DNA from: Paraphaeosphaeria minitans
Taxonomy: Eukaryota; Ascomycota; Dothideomycetes; Pleosporales; Didymosphaeriaceae
DNA: 64,000 bases
NCBI GenBank assembly: GCA_015832175.1
Contig: WJXW01000004.1
Span: 4,144,630 to 4,208,629, forward strand
Reading direction: 5' to 3'
The position numbers were made by a program, and so were the translations under genes. Under the pieces are notes generated by a model. That model saw only the letters and a program-made list of their open reading frames with translations, searched no databases and was not told the DNA's origin. Shown here piece after piece: positions 34,217 through 46,833 of the stretch; the stretch's first letter is position 1; each line of letters opens with the position of its first letter.

Positions 34217-37200
34217 TCTCCCCTTAGCACTAAAGTTTAGCCAACTCATTTTAACTATAGACGTAGATTGAAATTAATTACACCACCGCTAACTATAAAG
34301 ACTCCTAAATATATTTACTATAATAAAACCTATCACTTTATTACCTACGTACTACATAGATATGTAATACTCCTAAGTAAGGTGTTTTCCTATTTTAATA
34401 AGGAATATAGATAAGAAATAACTAGTAAAGAGAGGCGCGTTATCTAAGAATATATTAATAAGCTTAGGAACCTTTACCTACTACTATAAAAGAAATATAA
34501 AGAATTTATAGTCCCTAACACCTTAGTACTAGCCTTCCCTAGCCTACGTATTATCCCTAATAGTTATTACTATTATTACTATACCTACATCGCTACTAGG
34601 ATTTCTGCAAGGTATAATATGCGAGGACACCTACGCTAGGAATATAAACTCTACGTTCTAAATATAGCTAAAGAAAGAAGGCAGCTCTAGTATAGTAAGT
34701 AAGTAAAGGGCGTAGATTACTAATAGTTTTTCCCCTCTATACTACCCCTATTCTAAAACCTTCGTCTTACTTATAAATTTATAGTTAAACTATCTATAAA
34801 CTTACATAGCTCTAAAGCCACTACTAATAGTGTTAAAAACCTAACTAAATCTAGCGCAGTCCCTATACCTATTTCTACCCCTACTAGCAGCAAATTTATA
34901 GATTAGCTCTAGAAAGCGTTATAATAGGCTAAGAAAGTAAAGTAGGAGTAGTTAGTAGCTATACCTAGTACACCTTCTATCTCTATAAATCCTTAGGTTA
35001 CCTATATAGGTGTTCTATAAGTGTTTAGCAACACGTCTACATAGGTAGAGGCTTTATAATATATAGCTATACTAACTACTATAGGTAATCTAAAGCTGTA
35101 TTATCTCTACGTAACTATAAAGAGTATAGTAAGAACTTAGTAGAATATTACTAGTAAAGCCTCCTACTACGCCTATATAAGAGTAATGTAGAAATACAAG
35201 ACTAATGTTCCCCTTACTCTGCTAGAGCTATACTAGAACCTTTGCCTCTACCACGTAGGACTACTCTAGAAGATATTTATCTTCTTTTACCACGTATTAG
35301 TTAATAATATAAAGAAGCTACTAACACTTTATTTACAGCCTTACTAGGAGTAGACCTAGTAGAATATTATAGAGTACTTAGATTTAATAGATAACATCCT
35401 AGAAGTCTAAAAGTACTACACTAGAACTTAATTTATATTATTTAAAGAGCACTACTATTGCTTTTAGCTATCCCTTATTAAATAAACTAGTTAAACTAAG
35501 CATTTTAAACTTACCCTACTAACACCTATAGCGTTCCTAATACTCTCCTATAATAGAAAGGGTTTTTAAGAGGCGTACAACTTCACAATAGACATATTAG
35601 CTATAAAGAAGTTCTACTATTTTATAGGCCTTTAGAAACTATAGGATAACCTTGTCTATTTAAATAACGTCTAGCCCTAGGCTACTACAAATAGTATATA
35701 GACTACTATTTTACTTAATAAGGCTTCCCTTTTTATTACTAAGTAAGATAGCAACATGTCTATAGAGGTAGAGAACTATAATCTTATAGACACGTTTAAG
35801 GCGTAGGTATATAACTACCTTACTATAGAGTATCCTATAAGTATAAGCTAGCTTATAAACACAGCACAGTTTATTAGTAAGTTCTAATATAGTAAGAACC
35901 TAGATGCCTTTGTGCACTAGAACAGGGATACAGTTACTATACGTAATATAAGAATAACCCTAGCCTTATTTATAATAATGGCCAGAAACGAGTATAAGGA
36001 GACCTTAAAGATCCTATACTAGCTAACCTTTATATCTGCTTATTTAGACCTTCTAAATATTCTATAGGAACTTCTAGTAAAGGAACTAAAAAATATTACA
36101 CTAGGCTTCTCTGTGTTTAGCCCTAATAATAGTAACCTTGTGTATAGAGCTAACTTTGTTGTTAAAAACCTAATAAAGGGGGTAGGTTGAGAAAGTTTTT
36201 TAACTACCCCCCTTATAAACCTACGTAACTTTACCTAGGTGCAGCAATACTATAACTTAGTATAGAAATTTCTAAAGTATCTTCTTTGCCTAATTTACTT
36301 TACTAGCAGCCAACTTAGCTATAGAATAGAAGTGCTTAGTGTTTAACTTAAGAATAGTTATACTATAGGCATACATAATATCTTCCTATATAATAGTCTT
36401 ATTATAGTGGTTCTATAATACTATAAAGGGTATAACCGCGATAAGACTGTAAAGACTATATATAGATTCCTCCTAGCGGAGGTAGGCAGTCTCTTAGTGT
36501 AGTATATTTGGCTAGTTTAACTATTCTTTCTAGTTATCTAAAGATAAATAGGGACAGACTTTTATAACCACTATTACAAGTAGGCGCAAAGTGTACTCCT
36601 ATGGCCAGACGCAGTAGGAAAACAATATACTATATTATATATCCTTAGTTTAGCTATCTAGAGTGCTAGTCTTTATTAGATTAGGTAGGAGATTAATATT
36701 AGCACCTTGCGTTACCTTATAATTGCTTTCGCCCACTAGTTCGCTAGCTCTAAGATGCTTGTTTAGGAACTTACTAAAAAGAATGTAAATAATATTATAA
36801 ATAAGGTAGAGGCTAAAGTATAAGAAATATAGACTAGGTACCTACCTAAAACAGTCTATATAGTATACGCACTTAATGTATTAAAGATATTTACCTACTT
36901 ATTTAATAATATAGAGGCACACTTTAAGATATTATAGAAATAGCATTGCGCTATTTATTTTAGCTTAGTGGAAGTGTAGCTAAGTCTTAACTATTATAAG
37001 AGCATTATAGCTACTACTTAACAGTAGAATACTAAGAGAAGCAACATTAATCTCCTATAACTATTATAAGAGAACTTCGGATGCGACGCCTAATTTAGAG
37101 GTATATAGAAGGCCGCCCTATTAGCTATTCTTATAGGCAAAAGTGTAGTAGTGTATATTGTAAGCACTAAAACTAGTAAAAGTCTCCTCTTTATACTACT

Positions 37201-39270
37201 AGCCTACTGTCTAGGCTATAGGCAGAGCCTTATAATAGTGCTACTTACAGCCTTATGTATAGATATACTTTAACGCTGTGTAACCCTGCGTATATATACT
37301 ATAGTGTGGAAGCAGGGCTTATATAATAAGTAGGTAGCTATTGTACTTACAACTCTAGAGAATATGGCTAGTAATAGTTTCTAGGCTTACGTATGTAGGC
37401 AGAAGTTATTAGGCGTACTAGAGCGAATAGTAGTAGACGAATTTCACTATATTATTCTCCCTAACATAGTATACTACCCTTATCTCCGCAACCTATATTA
37501 GTTAATATAGTATAAAGTCTCTCTAACTTTACTTACTATAACCCTACCTCTAGACAATTAGCACTAAGCGTTTTAATTACTAGGCCTCCCTATAAATATA
37601 AACCCTTACAGGGAATCTACACCTCGCAGTAATATTTAATATAAGGTCTACAGCGTCCTACTCTTAATAAGCACTACAATAATAGATATAGTAGAGTACA
37701 TATAATAGGCTCTACAAAAATTTAAGAAGATTCTTATCTATATTAACCTTGTTTTAATAGTAGATACTCTAGCCTAGGGCCTAGACTGCTTAAGATACTA
37801 CAGCTAAATAGAAGAGGGCAAGAAGGGAATAAGCTTAGACCTATTCCTATAATAATTAGAAGGCGCCATAATTATAACTAGCGCATTAATAGAAGGCCTC
37901 TATGTCCTAGACATCTAGGTAGTTATTAGGTTTACTCTACTAGCCAGTCTAATTAGCCTTATGCAAGAATTTAGCAGGGTTACCTAGGACTAGAAACTAG
38001 GCACTACACGCCTAGTGCTTAGTAAGTAAGTTCTAAATACACACTTTAATAAAGCTAGTTAGAATGCTTAGCTGGCTGTACTAGCCTATATATAGGACTC
38101 TACCTACTAACTAGTCTACCGTCGCAGTATTATTAATCGTTATCTTAATAGTAATAAGATAAGAAAGATATACAAAGCATCTAAGTAGGCTTATAATATA
38201 TACTTAGACTTAATTTACTCCCTATCTAATTTACCCTACATATAAAGTTTATTAATCACACTAGGAAGACTCTAAGGTATAGTAAGGGGGCTACTACAAA
38301 ACGTGCCTTTAACGCCTATTTAGGCTAGGTATAATGCAAACTCCTCACTAGCCTACATAATAGGTACCTAGAGCAGTGACTATTATGTTTTATTATCTAG
38401 AAAACGCCTACTATCTCTAACACCTAGTTAATTAACTAGGCTAGCTAGCCTATAGATAGATCTAGGTCTCCTCCTAATATATACAGAAACTACGTTAGGT
38501 TCCCCTACCAAATATTTATTTACCCCTAGTTAGTTTTTCTCTAGCTCCCTAGTCACTATACTAATTATATACACAGTAAACCCACATTAGAAGGCACTAG
38601 CCACGCCTTTTAAAGTAGCCCACTAAGAGAGGGAGCTAGACTTCTTTTAATATGGGATAGAAGAGGCTAGGAAGAGAAAAGGCAGAATCTTTAAGGAAGA
38701 GATACTAGCTTGTCTTAAATACTAGAGACTTTACTATATAGCTTACTTTGTTAAATAGAAGCCTTTTAACTATAGCTAGAATTAATGTGCTATTATTACT
38801 AGATAAAAGACAACCTACTTAGAAAACACTATTATGTCCTATTACGTTTAGATAGGAAATAAATAGAGTAAAGGTAACTACTAGACCTACCTTCTCCTAG
38901 TAAATTGCTGCCCTAGGTGGCTTATACTAGGATCTAACTAGGTTTAAACAGGACTATTAAAAGACGCTTTATATATTAATAAATTTGCTATTTAAAATAC
39001 GTAGGCGATCCTGTAGAATAAGTGCCTAAAGGCGAAAGAGCTGTAGAGTTATAACATTAAAGTAATTAAGGGTAAGGACTAGGATTCTAAGAGTACTAAT
39101 ATATTCTAGTAACACTTTATTAGTGTTGTTAATTTTAGTAATAACTATAAGGCGGGAAGGATTATTCTTGGCCTTAACTAGCTAACGCAGACCTACTATA
39201 TATCTAAGCGCTATATAGAGTTATAGTAGGACTGCCCTAGCTAGGGAGCTAGTGGAACCCCTTCTATAAT
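34217..39270 (+). pseudogene. OrsD/RecQ-type helicase relic, distinct from the telomeric pair
   Basis: A long degraded frame with stops at former Gln and Trp codons. In order it shows a zinc-finger-like N-terminus (about 34290-34640), a central region with SYRIEVLSVQLKN near 36310, which corresponds to the middle domain of OrsD-type helicases, then helicase motifs. Walker A near 37164-37193 reads STKTSKSLLF, with Gly residues lost. The DEAH box near 37430-37456 reads VVDEFHYII. Motif III near 37530 reads LLTITLP. Motif VI near 37965 reads QEFSRVTQ. Further coherent coding extends to about 39270. Its sequence is well diverged from the 1473-codon helicases at the chromosome end, so it is a second subfamily and not a RIP copy of those. 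Both ends are estimates. Confidence 0.78.
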
Positions 39271-39284
39271 ATTAATTTAAATGT

Positions 39285-39530
39285 AATGCGGACATAATAA
39301 TAGAAGGTTTAAAGTAGGTAATGTATACTATAAGACTAAAGGAAATATAAAAATCCATATCTATTATATAGGGCATAAGTAAGGTAAATTAGGGGGAGAG
39401 GCTATCTTATAAACATATTAGGGTTTAAAATAGAATAGAAGAGCGTTAGGCACGCGTTTAGCGTAAGTAGAAGTGTATTTATAACCCCTAGTAATAGTAA
39501 TTAAATGCGTTATAAAAGGAAGTAATGCTA
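39285..39530. repeat. Subtelomeric block R2, copy 1
   Basis: This block shares order and sequence with 51135-51600, for example a motif like GGACATAATAATA then GACTAAAGGAAATATAA and AGGGTTTAAAATAGAAT. On the minus strand both copies read hydrophobic frames. The function is unknown. Confidence 0.6.
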
Positions 39531-41300
39531 AGCTAGAAAGACTACTCTTAAGGTGTAAATATATCTACTAGGCTTAGCTATAGTAAGTAAGCTGGTATAA
39601 GCTTAGTGTCGCCTTTACCCTTATTATTTCTACTATTTTTATCCTTCTCACCTTTACCCTTACCTTCGCCTTCCTTACCCTCCTCGCCCTTCTTACCCTT
39701 TTTACTCTTCTCGCTCTCCTCTTTACTATTAGTAGCCTTTTTTATCTATATAGGTAGCGTAGGTGCGACTGCCTTAATAAGTAGCGTATCTTTATTACTA
39801 ATAGGCTTACCTACTAACCTGTCTACGCCTAACTACACACTTAGCCTCTAGCTTACCTAGTACACCTTTAGGTTAACCTTCTTTACTACCTTTAGCTAAA
39901 GGTTCTACTTTCTAACGCGTAGCGTCTGCTCTACCTACTTATAGGCAACGTTGCTAAAGATTAAGCATAAGAAGCCCTAGTTAAAGGTTTTAGTAGTATT
40001 ATACTACTAAGTGGCTTAGTTTAGGCATAGCTTCTACGTATTCTACGCTAACGTAGGTAGCTTACAGCTAGGAGGTATAACTATTTAAATAAGTATAGTA
40101 ATAGCTTTACTATTATATTACTTAGGTAGTACCTCCTTTACTACTAGCTTAGCTATCTTATTAGTATAGGCACGCCTATAGAAGGCTATCGCCTAGTAGT
40201 ACTTAATATATATAGCTACTACATAGCACTTATAGTGCTTAACTAGATAGTGCGTAGTAGTAAAGGTTTTATCTACTATACTTCTAGATACGTAGAATAT
40301 AGCCTATATTACCTATATAGTACTCGCTTTACTTACTAGCAATACCCCTAGCTAGCTAGAAATAAGGAAAGGGCTACTATAAAAGCGCTAGGTAAAGAGG
40401 AAAGTAGCAGTATATTACTATGTAGTCTTATTACTAAGCAACTATATATAATTTAGTATATAGGTAGTAGTTATATAAGGGCTAGCAGCTATAGTTATTA
40501 GGTTACACCTTTTATTTTTATTATTTTCCTTTTTAATGTTTTGCTTAAAAATCTAGGTAATGTTAGGCTTGTCTTTTAGCGTAATACTATTATAGGCATT
40601 AACTTCTACCTAGCTAGCGTTTAGGGGAGGGCAAAGTAGACCTAGCTTAACTATCTTTCTACGCTACTAGTAGGCTACCTACCTATATTAGTAGTCCTGT
40701 TCCACGTAGTAGTTATTATAGGTTATTGCCCTAACGTAGGTAGGCAACGCCTAGAACGCCTAGCTCTATATAGAAGAGAGATAGAATAGCAGTTAGGAGT
40801 AGACCTACTTAGTAGGCAGAGAGGCAGAAGTAGAGATAAAGGGCTACTACGTACGCCTTAAAGAAGGCTCCTAGGCTAAAGAAGGCACCCTACTTAGGTC
40901 TTTAACGTTATTATTATTAGTGTCCTAATAGTTAAGATCTATAGTAAGTTACTAGGCAGCAGTAATAAGACATTACTACGCGTTATTAGGCAGCGTATTA
41001 GGGGGGAGTATCTAGCGAATTAGACTAATAGTAAATAGGAGTAATAGAGCGATTAGGACTAGCTTACAGTAGCTAGCGTTATTAGAAAGTAACTATCTAG
41101 CGCTATAATAGGGGGTTTATAAGCTTTATAAGTGTAGTAGGATAGTAAGCTAGCGTGTAAAGAGCTGTTTATACACTTTATTAAGGGGGTTATAACTAAA
41201 GTCGCAAAGGACGCAACCTTTAGCGGCTAGAGGAAAGGTGTAAGAACTACTATTATAGTAAGTAGTAGTATCCTTAAGGACAGCTATCTAATATATATTT
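39531..41300. other. Degraded unassigned region with pyrimidine-rich tract
   Basis: A pyrimidine-rich run lies at 39606-39735. On the plus strand it gives an 81-codon open frame of Leu, Ser and Pro that looks like low complexity. On the minus strand the same run reads Lys/Glu/Gly-rich or Arg/Val-rich sequence, and the neighbouring minus frame (to about 40020) is coherent. An old minus-strand gene with a charged tail is therefore possible. Nothing is recognisable from about 40100 to 41300. Confidence 0.4.
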
Positions 41301-41308
41301 AAGCAGGA

Positions 41309-41378
41309 AGCAGTAGGTAAAATAGAAAGCAGTAGGTAAGATAGAAAGAGGTAGGATAGAAAGTAGTAGGTAGGGAAA
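41309..41378. repeat. Short 19-bp tandem repeats
   Basis: Four imperfect units of AGCAGTAGGTAAGATAGAA begin at 41309, 41328, 41347 and 41362. The third is shortened. Confidence 0.75.
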
Positions 41379-41627
41379 ATATAGTAACACGCTAAGCACC
41401 TGTGCTTATACTCTACTATATATTTATAACCTACGCGCTATTATAATTAACACTTATAATACTACTAAAGTATTTAAACTAATAGTAAACACGTAAACTA
41501 AGGTAAATTAACTTAACGTAAGCTAGCATTAAGTAACAGTAATTTATAATAATTTAGGTAAGGTAGTAGGGTGCAAATCTCTAAGATATAGTACTATAAA
41601 GCGCCAATCTGTATACTTATATTAGAC

Positions 41628-41672
41628 TAACTATTTAAACTACACACAAATTGTGTCTAGTTTAAATAGTTA
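41628..41672. repeat. Long inverted repeat (hairpin)
   Basis: Arms of 15 bp (TAACTATTTAAACTA and its complement) enclose a smaller ACACA/TGTGT pair around AAT. The arms survive intact in a strongly mutated setting. Confidence 0.8.
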
Positions 41673-42072
41673 TTTATAAGTAAGTGTACTTTCTCTTATA
41701 TTAAGCGCAGCTACCTAGCGTAGTACATAAGAAAAGAAGTATATAAACGCAGAGCTAGGCGTATTTCTAAAACACACTGCCACGTTTATTAACTTATAGC
41801 CAGCTCCCTACTAACCTATGTGGCTAAAGCCAGCACAAATAGGACTAATATACACAAACTAATACAAATTAACGCAAATTAATAGAAAGTAGCGTAAATT
41901 GCCACTATATTAACTTGCAAATTATAAGGATCTATATAGAAGTATTAAAACTATTCTACCTAGAGACTACGCTTTAGATTATAGATAAGGAAGATATAGA
42001 CAAGTATCTCGCACTTAGGTAAATAGGCTATCTTAACGCAAGTTTACAGGAACTAATATAAAGTAGGGTGTA

Positions 42073-42344
42073 TTAGCACTAAGTTAGTACTAACCCTAAT
42101 ATATAGTAAGCACCTAGATAAGCTGCCTATTCTTTATTAGAGGACTTATAGGCATGCCCTATAAATAAAAAAAATATAGATAAGCCGCTTATTCCTTAAA
42201 TTAACGCGAATTAACGCGAATTAATAAAAAGTAGCGTAAATTAGCACTAAGTCTATACTAACCCTAATATATAGTAAGCACCTAGATAAGCCGCCTATTC
42301 TTTATTAGAGAACTTATAGGCATGCCCTATAGATAGCAAAGATC
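42073..42344. repeat. Two direct repeats of about 100 bp, 168 bp apart
   Basis: The blocks starting at 42073 and 42241 share TTAGCACTAAG, AAGCACCTAGATAAGC and GGCATGCCCTATA. A third GCATGCCCTATAGATA occurs near 42393. Short telomere-like ACTAACCCTAATA strings lie inside. No gene was seen in 41672-42640 apart from these. Confidence 0.7.
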
Positions 42345-42639
42345 TAGATATACTACTTATTCCTTATCTAAGGACGTTTAGCCATGCCCTATAGATAGGA
42401 AGTTATTGTCTACAGGATAAGGATATAGTATAGCTGTAGGGGCTATATTATAATATAATTAATAGAGCTAGTATAGGTAGTAAGACCTCCTAATTATGTA
42501 AATTAGGGATATTAACGCCAGTTTATATAAATTAACGCTAATAAAGAGAAAGTAGCGCAAATTACTATTATATTAACTTATAGATAGTTAGGATGTAAAC
42601 ACACTACTACTTTACTATATAGGATTAGGTAAAAAAGAG

Positions 42640-43230
42640 GGCTATATAAGCAAAGGCCTAGATTAACGTAAACTAGCGCTATATGTAGTAAATTAAGAAG
42701 GAACAGTTTATATAGAGCTTTCTAGGGCTAGCAGCTTAAACTTTAGAGCCTATAGGGAACACCTATATACGTGCCTATAAGAACCTTAACACTATACCCG
42801 CTCTGCCTTACGCACTGTTATAGTTAGCCTATAAGTAGAATAGAGTCTTCTATAGCCTTCTATAATAAGTACCCTTAAGAAAGTAAGTCTATATAATAGA
42901 TTTAAAGCTTAGCGTGCTTAGTTTTTTTTAGAGGCTAGATCTACTACTCTAAATATTAAAAAAATAACTATATAGTAAGATATTACAAAAAAACAATACT
43001 TATACTTAGAAATCTATAGAAGAGTATAGTTCTATCCCTTACGTACTACCTATTTATTAGTAAGGTAGTAGAAGCAGACTAGATAGAGTGTAATACCCTA
43101 AGAGTAGGCGTGAGTATAGGCTATTTTCTATATAATTAGAACATCTTATTAAGGTATACACCTCCTACTGCTACTACGCTTATTTACACTAGAGATGTTA
43201 TATCTAGTAAAGGTCTAAAGGATATAGAAG
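42640..43230 (+). pseudogene. Unrecognised coding relic
   Basis: The plus strand from about 42690 reads a coherent stretch (LGLAAQTLEPIGNTYIRAYK, then YKQNRVFYSLLQ near 42830) with RIP-type stops. It ends where the helicase-unit leader begins (about 43236). The function and true ends are unknown. Confidence 0.35.
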
Positions 43231-43235
43231 TAGGG

Positions 43236-43509
43236 TAGTCGCCCTATCTAAGAGGAAGAGGCGTTAGTGGTTATAAACGCGCTAAGATTGGCTTAGCGTT
43301 AGGGTTAGAGTTAATAAATTAGGTAGGATTTAATACTAGAAACGCGTTAGACTAGGGGCAGAAATAATTCTATTCCCTAGCTATTTCTATTTCTTTCTTA
43401 TTCTAATTCATCTTAATATAACCTCTTATACTAGTCTACTATCTCTTATTTATAAAATAGGATGGTGGTGGCGCAGGGTTTAGCTATTACTTTTTACTAC
43501 TAATTTGCG
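43236..43509 (+). other. Leader region of the degraded telomeric helicase copy
   Basis: It aligns base for base with 52642-52908 and 57629-57895, with only C/T and G/A differences seen. It retains TTAGGGTTAGAGTTAA at 43299-43314. Confidence 0.85.
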
Positions 43510-45203
43510 ATAGAGTTCTACTAGGACGCTTAAGCTTCTGTGTTAAGCCTAGCTAATAGAGTACTAATATTACCACATTAATAGAACTCTTAGCAGTAAC
43601 AGTAACTAGTAGGAGAAAACTTAGCGTAAGCTAATATATAAAAGTATATTTATTTTATTAAGGAGTACGGCGTGCTTTACTATAGTGAGCATAAAGCTAG
43701 TATAAAAAATCTTAATATATATCTCTATTAAAAGCATAGTGTACTAGTTAATAAATAGAGGAAATTTATTAAAAGCTGCGCTTTTTTAAGAAGATAAGGG
43801 CTAGGCAGCGTTACGCTACTAGATACTAGTAGACTACTAATTTAGGTTTTAGAAGCACTATTAGACAGCTTCTAATGTAAGTAGCTAGTATATAGCTATC
43901 TTACGCGAAATAAGGGCCAGATATAACTACACTATAATAGTTATAAGTTAGCGTTTAAGACAGGATTAGATACGCTCTACTAGAAGGTAAAGATATAGTT
44001 TTTCTTCTCCGCTTTAGGATAGCAGCGGTACTTTGTAGTTTATGTCCCTAATATAGTAGATAGCGGAGCAGACGCTAGGGCACATAAAAAAGAGGTGGAA
44101 GATATTCTAGTAGAGTATGTATAAACGTAGGAGGAGAGGAAGTAGTAAGAGTAGGTAATAGATATAGAAGTTATAAAAATAGATAAGACAGGCTAGTAGA
44201 AGTTTATAGAGTGGCTAGAGCACTTTGCGAACCGCAACTGCGTATACTTTACCTACGCAATCTGGCTACTGCGCTAGAATAAGCCTAAGCTATAGAAGGC
44301 TACGTAGGCTATAGAGTAGCTAGTAGAATAGAGCGTCTAAGAGCTGTCCTCGCTACTATGTAAAACCTAATAATAGGTGAAGAGTGCGTAGGCTAATAAG
44401 ATCTACTAGTAGCTAATAGCCTAACTATAGAACCTAGAGAGCTAGGCACGCTATACTAGGTATATTATAATATTTGTGTGCTATGTCTTACGTATTATTA
44501 CTACTAAAGAAGTGGATAAGAAGAGTAAGGACATAGAGAGTAGTAAGGGCAGTAGCACTAATAATAGTAGTAATAGTAATAGTAGTAGCAGTAGTAACTA
44601 CAGTAATAAGAGCCCACCTAAGGCCCACATAGGTCGCTAAGTTAAAGTTAATCCTATAAAGGACGCGCAGGAGATATTCCTATAGAAAGAGGACTAAAAG
44701 CTACTAGCCACTATACTCTAGGAGGCCCTAGATAGTAATAACAAAGCCAGCCACATTATTCTAGTGCGCCAGATGCTTAGTACGTTTATTATAATAACTT
44801 ACATCTATAGTCTGTTTAAGAGTAGGCTTATTTACTTTACTACTATACTTAGGTTTAATTTAGAGACACGTTAACTGCGCACCACAAAGAACTATTTATA
44901 TCTAGTAGCTAGGATAGTATACTGCGTTTAGGTAATTAGTGTTAAACACCTACTTCCGCCCACGCAATAGGAATAGTAGGGCTTAGTAAAACGTGACTAC
45001 TATCTTAACCTAAGAAAGCGCTTCCTAGTAGATAGGTCCTTTAGCCTAATAAGCTAGCTGCTTAGTCTACTAGCCTATAGTAAGTTTATTAGTATAAATA
45101 CTAGTAACGTGGGCAACGCCTTCTAGTTAGAGGATAAGAAGATCTTCTACCTTACTAGTAGACCTATTGTTATACACTATTTCCAGCTAATAGCCTAAGA
45201 GTA
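43510..45203 (+). pseudogene. RIP-mutated, 3'-truncated copy of the telomere-linked helicase
   Basis: It is collinear without gaps with codons 1-565 of the intact genes (52909-54602). The start codon is ATA instead of ATG. In the first 270 bases all differences are C-to-T or G-to-A, at both CpA and CpG sites. It covers the zinc-finger region, the acidic Ser/Asp stretch and part of the middle domain, then breaks off at about 45203 and joins unrelated sequence. The helicase motor is absent. It is a clear non-functional relic of the same gene family. Confidence 0.95.
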
Positions 45204-45330
45204 GTATATATTACGGCCTTAGTCTTACTTGCAACTTAGCTTAATATAGAGAAAATAGGGGTCTTTAAGCCCCTTATTACCTATAATAAACAGGCTGCTG
45301 TAATAGCGGCATTTATGCTAATATTTAGCT

Positions 45331-45640
45331 GGCCACTTAGAGCTATAGGGCTTATAGGGCTGTTAATTTCCTAGACAGCATAGACAGGCGCTGGCTACTT
45401 AGAGCTATAGGGCTTATAGGGCTACTAATTTCCAAGGACGTATAGATAGACGCTGGCCACTTAGAGCTATAGGGCTTATAGGGCTGCCTATTTTATAGAT
45501 AGCGCCACTAGGCGCTGGCCACTTAGAGCTATAGGGCTTATAGAGCTGCCTATTTCTAAGGACGCACAGACGGATGCTGGCCACTTAGAGCTATAGGGCT
45601 TATAGGGCTACTATTTTATAAATAGCACTTATTTTAAATT
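45331..45640. repeat. Five 62-bp tandem repeats
   Basis: Units begin GGCCACTTAGAGCTATAG at 45331, 45393, 45455, 45517 and 45579, a strict 62-bp period. They lie about 130 bases after the break in the helicase relic. Confidence 0.92.
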
Positions 45641-45731
45641 TTTGCCTGTCTCTGCGTACTAGCTCCTCTCTGTATACCTTTATCCTTATTCTTTGTAATA
45701 TCCCTAACTAGGGTATTATGCCACTAACACT

Positions 45732-46641
45732 ATGCCACTAAAACTTAACCTTACACTAGAAGAGCGACTAGCTTAGCAAAAGGCGTTAAAGGCGAAGTTA
45801 AATAAAGCCTATAAGGCCTTTTAGGCCTTTAATGGCACCTTAAACATTAGGATAAGATAAGCTGTTTATCTCTATTTACTAAACTATCTTAAAACTAATA
45901 TTTATTAGTAAGGCATTGCATTCTACACTTAGTAGTAATAAAACCCTCCTAATTATATACCTATTACTAGTAACCACCTCTTAAGTTGCACCTTAGCTAA
46001 AGACTTAGCTAATTATACTAAGTTTAACGCAATAATTATCTACACCTATACCTTTGCCTATACCCACTATAAGTATAGTAGCACGACCGACATTAACTAA
46101 TAGAGCGTGAACTTAGGATGTTAAGTATTGCTTAGCACACCTTTAATATAATAAACTAGAGACTGGCTTACTAGCTATATAGTATACTACTTATAGGCAG
46201 CTAATAATGTCTCCTAGAGTTGTCCTAGTATTAGAACAACTAAACAAAAACCTACTAATGCTAAATATTAATGGACTAGCCCTTACTAATCTAGATAACC
46301 TTATAGCAGATCTTAAGTATTTCTTTAGCGATACCCGCTCTAGTACTATAAATAAATACCTTACAGGACATTTAGATTCTCTACCTAGTGTTTCTAGTCT
46401 AGTAGTTATAGCTTCCTCCACAGGAGTTACTATATAAGACTTACTACTAATGGATTTGGTTAATTTCTCGCTATGGATTAACTTAGACATTAATTTATTA
46501 TTAGTAGAACTCTACCTAAATAATAACAATATTACGCCTATAGACACATTACCTAGGCCCTTAATCCACGCCTCTAACAATAGATTAGATAAAAACCACT
46601 CTTATAATTATAAGAGTGTAACACTAAGTACGCCAACTTAA
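45732..46641 (+). pseudogene. Unknown frame 1 of an unrecognised segment
   Basis: From ATG at 45732 a frame rich in Leu, Lys and Ala (MPLKLNLTLEERL) runs with stops at Gln-type codons to about 46205. A second register with ATG at 46207 continues to TAA at 46639-46641 with a single internal TAA at 46438. Either one base was lost or gained near 46205, or these are two overlapping frames. The opposite strand is also open at 46191-46490, so strand is not proven. It matches no family I know. It precedes a long frame in the same direction. Confidence 0.4.
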
Positions 46642-46833
46642 CCTATTAATGTTATAGAGGCTAGGGGCTAGAGGACCCTCCTAAGGGTCTTTAGTCCCCT
46701 TTCCTTTCTCCCCTACTAATCCGAACAGTACCTAATAGTAATTATAGTATATTTGTCGCTAAGCCTAAGCGAGTCCTATTGTCTACTATTAAATACTGTC
46801 TAGAACTATATTAGTACACTATATAACTACACT

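Noticed and set aside
39606..39851. An 81-codon Leu/Ser/Pro-rich open frame.
   Set aside because: It is a translation of a pyrimidine-rich tract. The opposite strand gives an equally simple charged sequence, so no gene is called.
42090..42275. ACTAACCCTAATA strings as interstitial telomeres.
   Set aside because: Each has only about one and a half telomere units inside an ordinary direct repeat, so chance is likely.
45331..45640. Regular 62-bp repeats as a possible CRISPR array.
   Set aside because: The units are nearly identical throughout with no variable spacers, and the genome is fungal.
46191..46490. Minus-strand 99-codon open frame as a gene.
   Set aside because: It overlaps a plus-strand frame that is collinear with the neighbouring plus-strand frames, and has no recognisable domain. 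The strand remains open, so no separate feature is given.
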